NCBI RefSeq assembly: GCF_000801295.1
Contig: NZ_AP012978.1
Coordinates: 434,001 to 498,000, forward strand
From: an endosymbiont of unidentified scaly snail isolate Monju
GTDB taxonomy: Bacteria > Pseudomonadota > Gammaproteobacteria > Chromatiales > Chromatiaceae
Direction: 5' to 3'
Length of the DNA: 64,000 nt
Shown: piece after piece, positions 26,272-35,433 of the stretch
How the letters are laid out: every line of letters starts with the position of its first letter
Position numbering within the stretch: position 1 is the first letter of the stretch
Program-made: the position numbers and the translations under genes
Notes under the pieces: model-generated
What the model was told of the DNA's origin: nothing
The model's input: the letters and a program-made list of their open reading frames with translations, nothing else
The model's database searches: none

Positions 26272-26622
26272 TCAACCTGCATCGAAGGCGTTGCGGATCC
26301 ATTCTGGTTCCTGGCCGCCGTCCAGGCCGACCACATCGAAGCGGCAGGGGCCGTCCCAGGGGTGGCGGTGCAGCCAGTGCCGGGCGGCGGCGATCAGGCG
26401 CTGTTGCTTGCGCCGGTCCACGCTGGCGATCGCGCCACCGAAACCGGTATGCCGCCGCAGGCGGACCTCGATGAACACCAGGGTGTCGCCATCGCGCATG
26501 ACCAGGTCGATCTCGCCCTGGCGGCAGCGATGGTTGCGCGCCACCAGGACCAGGCCGCGTGATCGCAGCCAGTCCTCGGCCTGGCGCTCGCTGCGTTGTC
26601 CGTCCTGTTGCGTCCTTGCCAC
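26272..26622 (-). CDS. yraN: UPF0102 nuclease-fold protein YraN
   Basis: 116-aa protein with an endonuclease-like (PD-D/ExK-type) core: GQRSERQAEDWL, NHRCRQGEIDLVM, VFIEVRLRRHTGFGGA and AARHWL. The biochemical role is not established in the family. The GTG start at 26622 lies 7 bases after the lpoA stop, consistent with an lpoA-yraN operon as in E. coli. Confidence 0.88.
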   Translation of the reverse strand: MARTQQDGQRSERQAEDWLRSRGLVLVARNHRCRQGEIDLVMRDGDTLVFIEVRLRRHTGFGGAIASVDRRKQQRLIAAARHWLHRHPWDGPCRFDVVGLDGGQEPEWIRNAFDAG

Positions 26623-26629
26623 GGGCGGG

Positions 26630-28603
26630 TCAGCGTGTCGGTGATGTCGATGCTGCTGTCGGTGCCGGCGCTGGCGGTCTCGCGCCTTGCGGCAGCGGCG
26701 CGGCCTGCGGCGCTGGCGAGTCGGGCAGGCTGGTTTCTGGCGAGGCCAGCAGGTCCATGCGGCGGGAATAGCCCAGCACCCGCGGCGGTTCGTCGAGTTC
26801 GATCCACAGCAACTGGCGTTCGATCTGGCGCTCGGGCGTCATGTACAGGTTGCCGGTCTGGCCGTCGAGCGACTCCCAGGGGGTATCACGCAGGCGTCGC
26901 AGATGGGGTTGCAGGCGCAAGGCGTCGATACCCAGTGCGTGGAGGCGCACCGCCGGGCCGAGCACGCCGGGGATCAGCGCGCCCAGGCGCTGGCGCTCGT
27001 CCTGGTTGACGATCAGGGGAATGTCCGGCAGCAGGATGCCGCGCATGTCGGCCAGTTGCCGGCGAGTGAGGTGGCCGCTCCAGGCACGTGAGGTCGCATA
27101 CACCGGGAGGTCGGCGGCGCGGAAGAACGCCAGTTGCGGCTTGATACCCTGGGCCTGGCCGGGGGTGGCCACCAGGAACACTGCGTCGGTGTCGGCGCGT
27201 CGGCGCGGCTCGAAGGCGATCTGTTGTCCCAGCCAGCTTTCCAGCCGTCGGTGGCGGGCCTTGCTGCGATCCAGTTGCAGCAGGGCAGAGATGGTGGCGC
27301 TGTGGTCCGCCGAGGTCGGATCGTAACGTCCGATGTCCGCCTCGTACCCGGTTAAGGTCTGCCAGCGTTCGGTGAAGGCGCGTGCCAGGCGTTCACCATA
27401 GGCGTCGTTCGGGACCAGGACGACCGGGCGGCGGTGCCCGTCCTGCCAGATGCGCTCGGCGGCGAGTCGGGCCTCGTGTTCCGGGTCGAGCGAGAACATG
27501 AACAGTTTCTCGGGCGGCGCCACGTCGGAGTTCACCTTGTTGAGCGCGAGCACGGGGATGGCCAGCTCGCCGGCGCGCACCAGTTGCTCGACCGCCGGTT
27601 TCTGCAATGGCCCGATGACTGCCTGGGGCCCGGCGGCGACCGCCTGGGCATACAGTGGCCAGGCGTCGGCTGGATCGCTGGAGTCGTAGAAGCGCAACAG
27701 CGGGCGCTGCTCCTCGGGGAGTTCGTAGAGGCTGATCATCAGGCCGTCGCGGATGGCGCGTGCCGCTGCGGCGTAGCGTCCAGTCTCGGGCAGCAGCACG
27801 GCAATGTGATCGACCGGCTCGATCTGCCCGGCCAGGCGGGCCATGTAGCGTTCCAGTAGTTCCGGCAGGGCGGGGTGATCGGGGTGAGTGGTGCGCCAGG
27901 CGGCCACCATGGGGCCCAGTTTCTCCGGGGTGGTGCCGTATTGCTTGATCAACAGCGCCAGGTCCATCCAGCCGCCAGCCACCCCGGGCGGCACCGGGCG
28001 CAGTTCGCGCAGGGTGCGTTCGTTGAGTGCGGTCAGAGAGGCGAGGATCTCGGACTGCACCTCGAGCCGCGCCTCACGGTCTTCCAGTAGCTCGTCGAGT
28101 TGTTGCAGAGTATTGGCCGATTCCAGCAGGTTGCCGATCTGTCGATAGGCGTTGGCCAGGTCGCGCAGGTGGTGCTGTTGCAGGTCGATCGGCATGTCCG
28201 GGCCAATCCTGCCCAGCAGGATCTCCAGGGCCTGGTCGGCCTGGTGGCGGGCGAGCGCCAGTTCGGCGTGCAACAACTCGACCCCCTGTCGTTGGCGGGC
28301 ACTGGGAGTGGCGTTCTCGATGTCATTCAGCCGGGTTTCGGCGCCTTCCAGGTCGCCGCCCTTGAGTGAGGCCTCGGCGGCGCGCAGGAGAAACTCCGTG
28401 CCCGCATTGCCGGGTGTGCGCCTGGCCAGGGTCTCGAACAGGCGGGCGGCACCGAGCCAGTCCTCCTGTGCCAGCAGTGCCTCGGCACGTACCAGGTCGG
28501 GGTCGGGGCCCTTTTCCTGTTTCACCGGAGGTGGCGTACAGGCGCTCAGCACCAGGCCCAGCAGCAGGAGGATCGATCCAAGGCGTAGACGACGGGTTTG
28601 CAT
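26630..28603 (-). CDS. lpoA: Penicillin-binding protein activator LpoA
   Basis: 657-aa outer-membrane lipoprotein that reaches through the periplasm to activate PBP1A. Lipobox LVLSAC (Cys22 from the ATG at 28603); helical TPR-like N-domain (repeats around LVRAEALLAQEDW and LLRAAEASLKGGDLEGAE); C-terminal periplasmic-binding-protein fold (VDHIAVLLPETGRYAAAARAIRDG, AVIGPLQKPAVEQLV, VVLVPNDAYGERLARAF). A Pro/Ala-rich tail ends the protein. It is divergent from rsmI with about 145 bases between, as in enterics. The alternative start at 28633 would sit before the signal peptide. Confidence 0.92.
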   Translation of the reverse strand: MQTRRLRLGSILLLLGLVLSACTPPPVKQEKGPDPDLVRAEALLAQEDWLGAARLFETLARRTPGNAGTEFLLRAAEASLKGGDLEGAETRLNDIENATPSARQRQGVELLHAELALARHQADQALEILLGRIGPDMPIDLQQHHLRDLANAYRQIGNLLESANTLQQLDELLEDREARLEVQSEILASLTALNERTLRELRPVPPGVAGGWMDLALLIKQYGTTPEKLGPMVAAWRTTHPDHPALPELLERYMARLAGQIEPVDHIAVLLPETGRYAAAARAIRDGLMISLYELPEEQRPLLRFYDSSDPADAWPLYAQAVAAGPQAVIGPLQKPAVEQLVRAGELAIPVLALNKVNSDVAPPEKLFMFSLDPEHEARLAAERIWQDGHRRPVVLVPNDAYGERLARAFTERWQTLTGYEADIGRYDPTSADHSATISALLQLDRSKARHRRLESWLGQQIAFEPRRRADTDAVFLVATPGQAQGIKPQLAFFRAADLPVYATSRAWSGHLTRRQLADMRGILLPDIPLIVNQDERQRLGALIPGVLGPAVRLHALGIDALRLQPHLRRLRDTPWESLDGQTGNLYMTPERQIERQLLWIELDEPPRVLGYSRRMDLLASPETSLPDSPAPQAAPLPQGARPPAPAPTAASTSPTR

Positions 28604-28747
28604 CTCAGGTCCAGTACGGCGACGATGGGGCATGCCGAGTCCCTCGGCACGTGGCGACGCGTCCTCGCGTCGCTTCGGGCGGTACGGAAGGTCCGCTCCC
28701 TCTCGGGGGTGTGGGTTCCGCCGCAGGCGGAGTATCGAAGGTGACTC

Positions 28748-29602
28748 ATGATGCTGTCAAACGACACCGGTTGTCTGTATGTCGTCGCCACCCCGATAGG
28801 TAATCTGGGGGACATCACCCGGCGCGCCGTGGAGGTGCTCTCGGCGGTGGACCTGGTCGCTGCCGAGGATACCCGGCACACGCGCCGGCTGTTGCAATAC
28901 CTGAGCATCGACAGACCCTTGCTGTCGCTGCACGAGCACAACGAGCGCGAGCGCATGCACGCCTTGCTCGAGCGTCTGCGGGCGGGTGAGCAGGTGGCGC
29001 TGGTCTCGGATGCCGGCACGCCGCTGATCAGCGACCCGGGCTATCCGCTGGTGCGGGCCTGTCGCGCCGAGGGCATCCGCGTGGTACCGGTGTCCGGTGC
29101 CAGCGCCCTGATCGCCGCGCTCTCGGTGGCCGGACTGCCGACCGACCGTTTTCGTTTCGAGGGCTTTCTGCCGCGCCGCGCCACGGCCCGGCGCGAGCGC
29201 CTGCAGGCACTCGCCACGGCACCGGAGACCCTGGTGTTCTACGAGTCCGCGCACCGCATCGAGGAGAGCCTGGCCGACCTGTGCGCGGTGTTCGGCGAGG
29301 CACGCGAGGCAGTGTTGGCACGCGAGTTGAGCAAGCGCCACGAGACCCTGCTCGACGGCACCCTGGGGGAGCTGCTGGCGCGGGTGTGTGCCGATCCCGA
29401 TCAGCGGCGTGGCGAGTTCGTGCTGGTGATCGCCGGCGCCCCGGCGGAGGCGGAAGGCGACGAGCAGGCCCTGCGCGCCTTGTTGGCGGTGTTGCTCGAG
29501 GAGTTGCCGCTCAAGCAGGCCAGTGCGATTGCCGCACGCCTGAGTGGCGAGAAGAAGAACCGCGTCTACCGGCTGGCACTGGCGATGCGCGGGGAGGAAT
29601 GA
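28748..29602 (+). CDS. rsmI: 16S rRNA (cytidine(1402)-2'-O)-methyltransferase
   Basis: 284-aa tetrapyrrole-methylase-fold enzyme that methylates the ribose of C1402 in the decoding centre. Motifs: LYVVATPIGNLGDITRRA, AAEDTRHTRRLL, LHEHNE, VSDAGTPLISDPGYPLV, GASALIAALSVAGLPTDRF and ARELSKRHET. Two adjacent Met codons at 28748; the family usually starts close to the LYVVATP strand, which fits. Divergent from lpoA. Confidence 0.95.
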   Translation: MMLSNDTGCLYVVATPIGNLGDITRRAVEVLSAVDLVAAEDTRHTRRLLQYLSIDRPLLSLHEHNERERMHALLERLRAGEQVALVSDAGTPLISDPGYPLVRACRAEGIRVVPVSGASALIAALSVAGLPTDRFRFEGFLPRRATARRERLQALATAPETLVFYESAHRIEESLADLCAVFGEAREAVLARELSKRHETLLDGTLGELLARVCADPDQRRGEFVLVIAGAPAEAEGDEQALRALLAVLLEELPLKQASAIAARLSGEKKNRVYRLALAMRGEE

Positions 29603-29676
29603 CCCGGCACGGGAGCATTGGTGATTCGGCCCGGGAACGGACCTCCTGCAGCACCATCATCTCAACACCACCCGCA

Positions 29677-29698
29677 GGAGCGGCGTCCCCGCCGCGAA
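29677..29698. repeat. Single REP-like unit (inverted copy)
   Basis: GGAGCGGCGTCCCCGCCGCG followed by AA is the reverse complement of the first half of the REP-like unit at 11481 and 53619-53763. It lies in the 192-base spacer between rsmI and rnpB, which also holds GGCCTCCTG (29740-29748), perhaps a degraded second half. Confidence 0.6.
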
Positions 29699-29795
29699 CC
29701 AGGCCGCCACGCCCCTACCGCGAACCTTCCAGTCAGAGGGCCTCCTGTTCGCGAATGGCTCGCGCCCGGGGCCCGGCGACGGTATAGTGATTTCG

Positions 29796-30148
29796 GGAGT
29801 CGGCCAGGCGATCGCTGCCGCATCGCGGTGGAGGAAAGTCCGGACTCCGTAGGGCAGAGAGCCAGGTAACGCCTGGGCGGCGCGAGCCGACGGAAAGTGC
29901 CACAGAAAACAGACCGCCTAAGCCCGATCGGGCCGGCAAGGGTGAAAAGGTGCGGTAAGAGCGCACCGCGCCCCTGGCAACAGGGGTGGCAGGGTAAACC
30001 CCTCTCGGAGCAAGACCAAATAGGGAAGCGTGCCTCTGGCAGCCTGTGGCCCGCAGGTGCTTCCGGGTAGGTCGCACGAGGCGTCCGGCGACGGGCGTCC
30101 CAGATGAATGATCGTCCTCGACAGAATCCGGCTTATCGGCCGGCTCCC
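29796..30148 (+). ncRNA. rnpB: RNase P RNA, bacterial type A
   Basis: Catalytic RNA that trims the 5' leader of pre-tRNAs. Diagnostic conserved segments in order: GAGGAAAGTCCGGACTCC (5' P4/CR I), GGGCAG with CCAGGTAACGCCTGG, CACAGAAAACAGACCGCC, AAGGGTGAAAAGGTGCGGTA, AAGAGCGCACCG, the P15-type CGGAGCAAGACCAAATAGG, and 3' GATGAATGATCGTCCTCGACAGAA with GGCTTATCGGCC. The 5' GGAGTCGGCC pairs with the 3' GGCCGGCTCC (P1), which fixes the ends within a few bases. A -10-like TATAGT lies at 29783-29788, about 7 bases before the inferred 5' end. Confidence 0.95.
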
Positions 30149-30165
30149 CTCGAAAACCTCTCCGA

Positions 30166-30204
30166 CCGCCCCCGGTGCCGACGGCGCCAGGGGCGGTTTT
30201 CTTT
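30166..30204 (+). terminator. Rho-independent terminator of rnpB
   Basis: CCGCCCC (30166-30172) pairs with GGGGCGG (30190-30196), with an inner GGTGCC/GGCGCC stem, and is followed by TTTTCTTT. Confidence 0.88.
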
Positions 30205-30373
30205 CATCTATGCGGGGCCGAGCACGTGGTGCGTCAGGGTGACACCACTCAGGGCTCAACCTGAGAATTCACTTTAACTTGATCCTTTAGCGGGCTGTTT
30301 TTCATGGGCTTTGGCGGGGTGGAGGTGTGTGCTGTAAGTGTCTGAGTTCCAACGCTTTTTTTGGCGTTTCAGC

Positions 30374-30402
30374 TTGACCGGTGGTGCTGGGGCTTCTAAG
30401 AT
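30374..30402 (+). promoter_or_regulatory. Sigma-70-type promoter of the dcw cluster (PmraZ)
   Basis: TTGACC (30374-30379), a 17-base spacer and TAAGAT (30397-30402). It lies about 85 bases upstream of the mraZ start and directly before the MraZ boxes. The 338-base gap between rnpB and mraZ is otherwise AT-richer than its surroundings, with no gene seen. Confidence 0.7.
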
Positions 30403-30437
30403 TGGTGAAGAGTGGCGGAGAGTGGGGAGAAAGGGAG
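30403..30437 (+). promoter_or_regulatory. Four MraZ-binding boxes
   Basis: TGGTG (30403), TGGCG (30413), TGGGG (30423) and GGGAG (30433) recur at exactly 10-bp intervals just downstream of the -10 element. MraZ is known to bind TGGGN repeats with 5-base spacers in its own promoter and repress the operon. The position overlaps the transcription start, as expected for autorepression. Confidence 0.72.
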
Positions 30438-30487
30438 AGAAAGTCCCTGCCTGCCGTCGGTGATCACCAAGGGGGAGTCCGTTTCCG

Positions 30488-30946
30488 GTGTTTCTGGGTG
30501 TCAATACACTCAATCTGGATGCCAAGGGGCGCATGGCCATCCCGGCGCGTTATCGCAATGCGCTGGCCGAGTGTTGTGGTTCGCGTGTGGTCGTGACCAT
30601 CAATCCCCGTGAGCACTGTCTGTGGCTCTACCCCGAGACCGAATGGCAGGAGATCGCGCGCAAGGTAGCGCGCCTGCCGACCCTCAACCGCCAGAACCTG
30701 ATCCTGCAACGCCTGTTGCTGGGGCATGCCTCCGAACTCGAGATGGACGGCCAGGGCCGCATCCTGCTCTCGGCCGAGCTGCGCGAATACGCGCGCCTGG
30801 GCAAGAAAGTGTCGTTGATCGGTCAGGGTCAGAAGTTCGAGATTTGGGATGCCGAGAGCATGGCCGCCGAGCGTGAGGGCTGGTTGCAGGAGGCCGGTGA
30901 GCTCGATGGCGAGCTGTCCGGCGATCTGGCGGAGTTGAGATTGTGA
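30488..30946 (+). CDS. mraZ: Transcriptional regulator MraZ
   Basis: 152-aa AbrB-fold (SpoVT/AbrB-like) regulator that forms rings and represses the dcw operon. Two swapped-hairpin domains: [22 protein letters not shown] and [25 protein letters not shown], then [15 protein letters not shown]. It starts with GTG at 30488; AAGGGGGAG precedes it. First gene of the cluster; the stop overlaps the rsmH start by 4 bases (GTGA). Confidence 0.95.
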   Translation: MFLGVNTLNLDAKGRMAIPARYRNALAECCGSRVVVTINPREHCLWLYPETEWQEIARKVARLPTLNRQNLILQRLLLGHASELEMDGQGRILLSAELREYARLGKKVSLIGQGQKFEIWDAESMAAEREGWLQEAGELDGELSGDLAELRL

Positions 30947-31881
30947 ACGACGGCCTGGGCGAACATCGCCCGGTGCTGCTCGAAGAGGCCGTGACAGCCC
31001 TCGCCATCAAGCCGGAGGGGGTCTACGTGGACGGTACCTTCGGGCGCGGCGGGCACAGTCGCGTCATCCTCGAGCGGCTGGGGCCTGCAGGGCAGCTGAT
31101 CGGGTTCGACAAGGACGAGGCAGCATTGAACGCGGCACAGAGACAGTTTGCGAACGAACCCCGCTTGCGCATGGTGCATGGCAGTTTCGCGCGCCTGGCC
31201 GAGGTGGCGCGCGCGTGGGACCTGGTGCGCCGCATCGACGGTGTGTTGCTCGATCTGGGGGTCTCGTCGCCGCAGCTCGACGCGCCCGAGCGCGGTTTCA
31301 GTTTCCAGCACGATGGCCCCCTGGACATGCGGATGGATCGCAGCACGGGTGAATCGGCCGCCGACTGGCTGGCGTACGCCGAGGAGGAAGAGATCGCCCG
31401 GGTGATTCGTGAATACGGCGAGGAGCGTTTCGCCCGCCGCATTGCTCGGACCATCGTGCGCGAGCGTGTCAGGCAGCCCTTGCGCAGTACCGCCCAGCTC
31501 GCGGCCCTGGTTGCCTCGGCAGTGCCCCGGCGCGATCCGCACAAGCATCCGGCGACCCGTACCTTCCAGGCGATCCGCATCCATATAAATAGTGAGCTGG
31601 ATGATCTGCGGCGCTGTCTGAGCGATGCGCTGGACGTGCTGGCGGTCGGTGCGCGCCTGGTGGTGATCAGCTTTCACTCGCTGGAGGATCGCATCGTCAA
31701 GCATTTCCTGCGCGACCAGGCGCGCGGGCCGCGCCTGCCCAAGGGGGTGCCGGTACAGCATGAACAGGTGCAGGGGCGTCTGCGCCTGATCGGCAAGGCG
31801 GTGCGTCCGGGCGAGGCCGAGGTGGCCGCCAACCCGCGCGCGCGCAGCGCGGTGATGCGCGTGGCGGAGGTGCTGGCATGA
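30943..31881 (+). CDS. rsmH: 16S rRNA (cytosine(1402)-N4)-methyltransferase
   Basis: 312 aa. Makes m4C1402; RsmI, encoded 1.3 kb upstream, adds the 2'-O-methyl to the same base. Motifs: [78 protein letters not shown] and [18 protein letters not shown] start, GTGA overlap with mraZ; ATGA overlap with ftsL. Confidence 0.96.
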   Translation: MNDGLGEHRPVLLEEAVTALAIKPEGVYVDGTFGRGGHSRVILERLGPAGQLIGFDKDEAALNAAQRQFANEPRLRMVHGSFARLAEVARAWDLVRRIDGVLLDLGVSSPQLDAPERGFSFQHDGPLDMRMDRSTGESAADWLAYAEEEEIARVIREYGEERFARRIARTIVRERVRQPLRSTAQLAALVASAVPRRDPHKHPATRTFQAIRIHINSELDDLRRCLSDALDVLAVGARLVVISFHSLEDRIVKHFLRDQARGPRLPKGVPVQHEQVQGRLRLIGKAVRPGEAEVAANPRARSAVMRVAEVLA

Positions 31882-32147
31882 CCCGGCGTGCGCTCGTCTG
31901 GTTGTTGCTCGGCATCTTCGCGGTGCTGGCCAGCGGCATCGGCGTGGTCTATGCCAAGGCACGTTCGCGGGCGCTGTTTGTCGAAGTGCAGCAGCAGCGT
32001 GCAGAGCTCGAGCGCGAAATCATGGAGTGGGGACGCTTGCAGCTGGAGCTGGCCAGTACCGGCAGTCTGGAGGATGTGGCGCGCGCGGCAAGGGGGCGTC
32101 TGCACATGCGGGCGCCGGACCCGAAACAGGTGGTCGTGGTGGAGTGA
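31878..32147 (+). CDS. ftsL: Cell division protein FtsL
   Basis: 89-aa bitopic divisome protein that works with FtsB and FtsQ and activates FtsWI. A short cytosolic end is followed by one helix (about residues 6-25) and then a periplasmic coiled coil ([23 protein letters not shown]). Identified by size, topology and its fixed place between rsmH and ftsI; sequence conservation in this family is low. Stop and next start share a base (TGATG). Confidence 0.9.
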   Translation: MTRRALVWLLLGIFAVLASGIGVVYAKARSRALFVEVQQQRAELEREIMEWGRLQLELASTGSLEDVARAARGRLHMRAPDPKQVVVVE

Positions 32148-33907
32148 TGGCAGCCAGACGCGAGAAACGGGCCAAGAGGGCAAGACAGGAGGCGAAGCTG
32201 CCGAGCTTCGCCTTGCGTCGTGTTGGCGTGCTGGCGATCTTCGGCCTGGTCGCCTGCGTGCTGGTGTGGCGTGCGGTTGATCAGCAGATTCTCGAGAAGG
32301 ACTTCCTGCAGTCCGAGGGTGCCGACCGTTACCTCGACCGCCAGACCATTGCCGCCCACCGCGGCCTGATCACCGACCGCCGGGGCGCGGTGCTGGCGCT
32401 GAGCACCCCGGTCGATTCGGTGACCGCCAACCCTCGTGTGCTCACGCCCGACACGCCGCACCTGGATCAGCTCGCTCGCGCCCTGGACATGCCGCTGAAG
32501 CGCCTGCGCGGCATTCTGCGGCGCAATGCTCACCGGCGCTTCGTCTATCTGAAGAAGCGTCTGCCGCCGGGGCGTGCCGAGCACGTGCTCAAGGTGGCGC
32601 GTGCGCTGGACATCGACGGGGTGCACCTGGAGCGCCGCGACCGCCGCTACTACCCGACCGGCGAGGTGTTCGCGCACGTGCTCGGCTTTACCAGCGCCGA
32701 GGACCGGGGCCAGGAGGGGCTGGAGCGTGCCTGGGATCGCGAGCTGCGCGGCGAGCCGGGTGTGAAGCGGGTACTGCGCGACGGGCGCGGCCGGGTGGTC
32801 GATGACGTGGAGAGCATCCGTACCCCACGCGACGGGCGCAACCTGGCGCTCAGCCTGGATGCCCGTCTGCAATATATTGCCTACCGCGAGTTGAAGGCCG
32901 CGGTGCATCGGCATCGCGCCATCGGTGGCTCGGCCGTGGTGCTCGACGTGCGCACCGGCGAGGTGTTGGCGATGGTCAACCAGCCCGGCTACAACCCCAA
33001 TGCCAATCGCAGCAACCGCAACGGGCGGCTGCGCAACCGCGCCATCACCGATGTCTTCGAGCCGGGCTCGACCATGAAGCCCTTCGCCGTGGCTGCCGCG
33101 CTGGAGCAGGGCGTGGTCGCCCCGGATTCCATCGTGGACACCACCCCCGGCTACTTCAAGGTCGGCACCCTGACGGTGCGCGATCACCATCCCCTGGGGC
33201 GCATCGACCTGACCACCCTGCTGGCGCGTTCCAGCAACGTGGGCGCGGCGCGGTTGGCGCTGTCGCTGGACAAGGCGGCCTGGTGGCACAAGCTGGACGC
33301 GCTGGGCCTGGGGCATGCGCCGGGTACCGGTTTCCCTGCCGAGGCGGGCGGCCACCTGCCCTATTTCCGCGAGTGGGTGCCGGTCGACCAGGCCACCCTG
33401 GCCTATGGCTACGGCATCTCGGTGTCCATCCTGCAACTGGCGCGTGCCTATGCGGCGCTGGCCAACGACGGCGTGGTGTTGCCGGTCACCCTGTTGCGTC
33501 GCGACGAGGTGCCGCGCGGGCAACGGGTGTTCAGCGAGCGCATTGCGGTGGACGTGCGCTACATGCTCGAGGCGGTGGTCTCCGACAAGGGGACGGCGTC
33601 GCGTGCGGCGATTCCCGGCTACCGCGTGGCAGGCAAGACCGGCACGGTGAAGAAGCTCTCGCGGCACGGAGGGTATTCGGAGAACCGCTATCGCGCGGTG
33701 TTCGTGGGCATGGCCCCGGTCACCCGGCCCCGGCTGGTGATGGCGGTGATGATCGATGAGCCGCGCGGCAAGGAGTACTACGGGGGAGCTGTCGCTGCTC
33801 CGGTGTTTGCCCGGGTGATGAGCGAGGCGCTGCGCCTGCTCAATGTGCCGCCGGACGACCTCGAGCGACCGCAACTGCGGCTGGCGCTGGCCGGAGGGAA
33901 GTCCTGA
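32147..33907 (+). CDS. ftsI: Septal peptidoglycan transpeptidase FtsI (PBP3)
   Basis: 586-aa class B penicillin-binding protein that crosslinks septal peptidoglycan with FtsW. Basic N-terminus, one membrane anchor (about 24-44), the pedestal domain (AAHRGLITDRRGAVLA), then the transpeptidase with catalytic S308 in GSTMKPF, SSN at 362-364 and KTGT at 497-500. The ATG at 32147 is fixed by the one-base overlap with ftsL and by the RRE/KR-rich cytosolic start. Confidence 0.96.
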   Translation: MAARREKRAKRARQEAKLPSFALRRVGVLAIFGLVACVLVWRAVDQQILEKDFLQSEGADRYLDRQTIAAHRGLITDRRGAVLALSTPVDSVTANPRVLTPDTPHLDQLARALDMPLKRLRGILRRNAHRRFVYLKKRLPPGRAEHVLKVARALDIDGVHLERRDRRYYPTGEVFAHVLGFTSAEDRGQEGLERAWDRELRGEPGVKRVLRDGRGRVVDDVESIRTPRDGRNLALSLDARLQYIAYRELKAAVHRHRAIGGSAVVLDVRTGEVLAMVNQPGYNPNANRSNRNGRLRNRAITDVFEPGSTMKPFAVAAALEQGVVAPDSIVDTTPGYFKVGTLTVRDHHPLGRIDLTTLLARSSNVGAARLALSLDKAAWWHKLDALGLGHAPGTGFPAEAGGHLPYFREWVPVDQATLAYGYGISVSILQLARAYAALANDGVVLPVTLLRRDEVPRGQRVFSERIAVDVRYMLEAVVSDKGTASRAAIPGYRVAGKTGTVKKLSRHGGYSENRYRAVFVGMAPVTRPRLVMAVMIDEPRGKEYYGGAVAAPVFARVMSEALRLLNVPPDDLERPQLRLALAGGKS

Positions 33908-35433
33908 TGGTGCAGCGCGCAGACGGCAAGGGGTTGTTGCTGGGGGACCTGTTGCAGGGGGTTGTGGACCCCGGTGAGTTCGGTCGCCTGTGTGTCACCG
34001 GCCTCTGCCTGGACAGCCGTGAGGCAGTCGCCGGTGACCTGTTCCTGGCCACCGCGGGCAGCGCCACGCACGGCATGGCGCACCTCGACGAAGCCTTGCG
34101 CAACGGTGTGGTGGCGGTGCTGGCGCAGCCTTCGGGCGAGTGGGATCGCTCGCGCCTGGCGCAGATGGCCGCCACCTGTCCGGTGCCCCTGTTCATGGTC
34201 TCCGACCTGGGGCACAAGGCCGGGGTGATCGCCGGTCGCCTGTTCGGGCAGCCGGGCCAGGCCCTGCGCGTGATCGGTGTCACCGGCACCAATGGCAAGA
34301 CCAGCGTTACCCATTTCCTGGCGCAGGCGCTCGGTTCACGGGTCCCGGCCGGGGTGATCGGCACCCTGGGCAATGGCCCGGTGGACGATCTGCGTGCGGC
34401 CACGCACACCACGCCGGATGCGGTCGCCGTGCAAGCCGAGCTGGCGCGCCAGGCGCGCCTGGGCATCAAGGCAGTGGCCATGGAGGTGTCCTCGCACGCG
34501 CTCGACCAGGGGCGGGTCAACGGCGTCCCCTTTCACACCGCGGTGTTCACCAACCTGTCGCACGATCATCTGGACTACCACGGCAGCATGGCGGCCTATG
34601 CCGCGGCCAAGGCGCGCCTGTTCCGGCGACCGGGCCTGATGCAGGCGGTGGTCAACGTTGACGATCGCATGGGGCGCGAGCTGTTGCAGGAGCTCAGCGC
34701 CCGGGTGATGACGGTCGCCTGTTCGACCAGCGGCCGGGTGCCCAGCCTGGCCGATCGCGCGATCCATGCCACTGGGGTCGAGCCCCATGCCGGCGGGCTG
34801 ACGGTGCGCTTCGAGTCGAGCTGGGGTGCCGGCGAGTTCAGCAGTCCGGTGTTCGGGCGTTTCAATGCCGAGAACCTGCTGCTCACCCTGGGCGTGTTGC
34901 TCTCCTGGGACATGCCGTTGAAACGCGCGCTCGAGGCCATGGAGCACCTGCGCCCGGTGCCCGGGCGCATGGACCTGCTGGGAGGGCAGGGGCTGCCGCG
35001 CGTGGTGGTGGACTATGCGCATACCCCGGACGCGCTGGAAAAGGCGCTGGCGGCGGTGCGTGAGCACGCCCGCGGCCAGGTGATCTGCGTGTTCGGCTGT
35101 GGTGGCGACCGCGATCGCGCCAAGCGTCCGCGCATGGGTGGGGTGGCCGAGCGCCTGGCCGACCGGGTGATCCTCACCGACGACAATCCGCGTGGCGAGG
35201 ATGGTGACGCCATCGTGCGCCAGATCCTCGGGGGCATGCAGCGACCGCAGGCGGTACAGGTGGAACGCGACCGCGCCCGGGCCATCGAGCAGGCCATCGG
35301 CGAGGCCGCGCCCGAGGACCTGGTGCTGGTCGCTGGCAAGGGCCACGAGGCTTGGCAACTGGTCGGTGGTCAGCGCATCCCCTTTTCGGATCACGAGCAG
35401 GTGCGGCGGGCCCTGCAAGGGCGGGCGGCATGA
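33907..35433 (+). CDS. murE: UDP-MurNAc-L-Ala-D-Glu : meso-diaminopimelate ligase
   Basis: 508 aa. Adds meso-diaminopimelate to the peptidoglycan stem peptide. ATP-binding VIGVTGTNGKTSVTHF; carbamylated-Lys region; MEVSSHALDQGRV; VDYAHTPDALEKAL; and DDNPRGED, whose DNPR is the signature of mDAP rather than lysine specificity. It overlaps ftsI by one base and murF by four. Confidence 0.96.
   Translation: MVQRADGKGLLLGDLLQGVVDPGEFGRLCVTGLCLDSREAVAGDLFLATAGSATHGMAHLDEALRNGVVAVLAQPSGEWDRSRLAQMAATCPVPLFMVSDLGHKAGVIAGRLFGQPGQALRVIGVTGTNGKTSVTHFLAQALGSRVPAGVIGTLGNGPVDDLRAATHTTPDAVAVQAELARQARLGIKAVAMEVSSHALDQGRVNGVPFHTAVFTNLSHDHLDYHGSMAAYAAAKARLFRRPGLMQAVVNVDDRMGRELLQELSARVMTVACSTSGRVPSLADRAIHATGVEPHAGGLTVRFESSWGAGEFSSPVFGRFNAENLLLTLGVLLSWDMPLKRALEAMEHLRPVPGRMDLLGGQGLPRVVVDYAHTPDALEKALAAVREHARGQVICVFGCGGDRDRAKRPRMGGVAERLADRVILTDDNPRGEDGDAIVRQILGGMQRPQAVQVERDRARAIEQAIGEAAPEDLVLVAGKGHEAWQLVGGQRIPFSDHEQVRRALQGRAA

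Noticed and set aside
29603-29795. Small gene between rsmI and rnpB
   Set aside because: Only short overlapping frames; the stretch contains a REP-like unit and the rnpB promoter.
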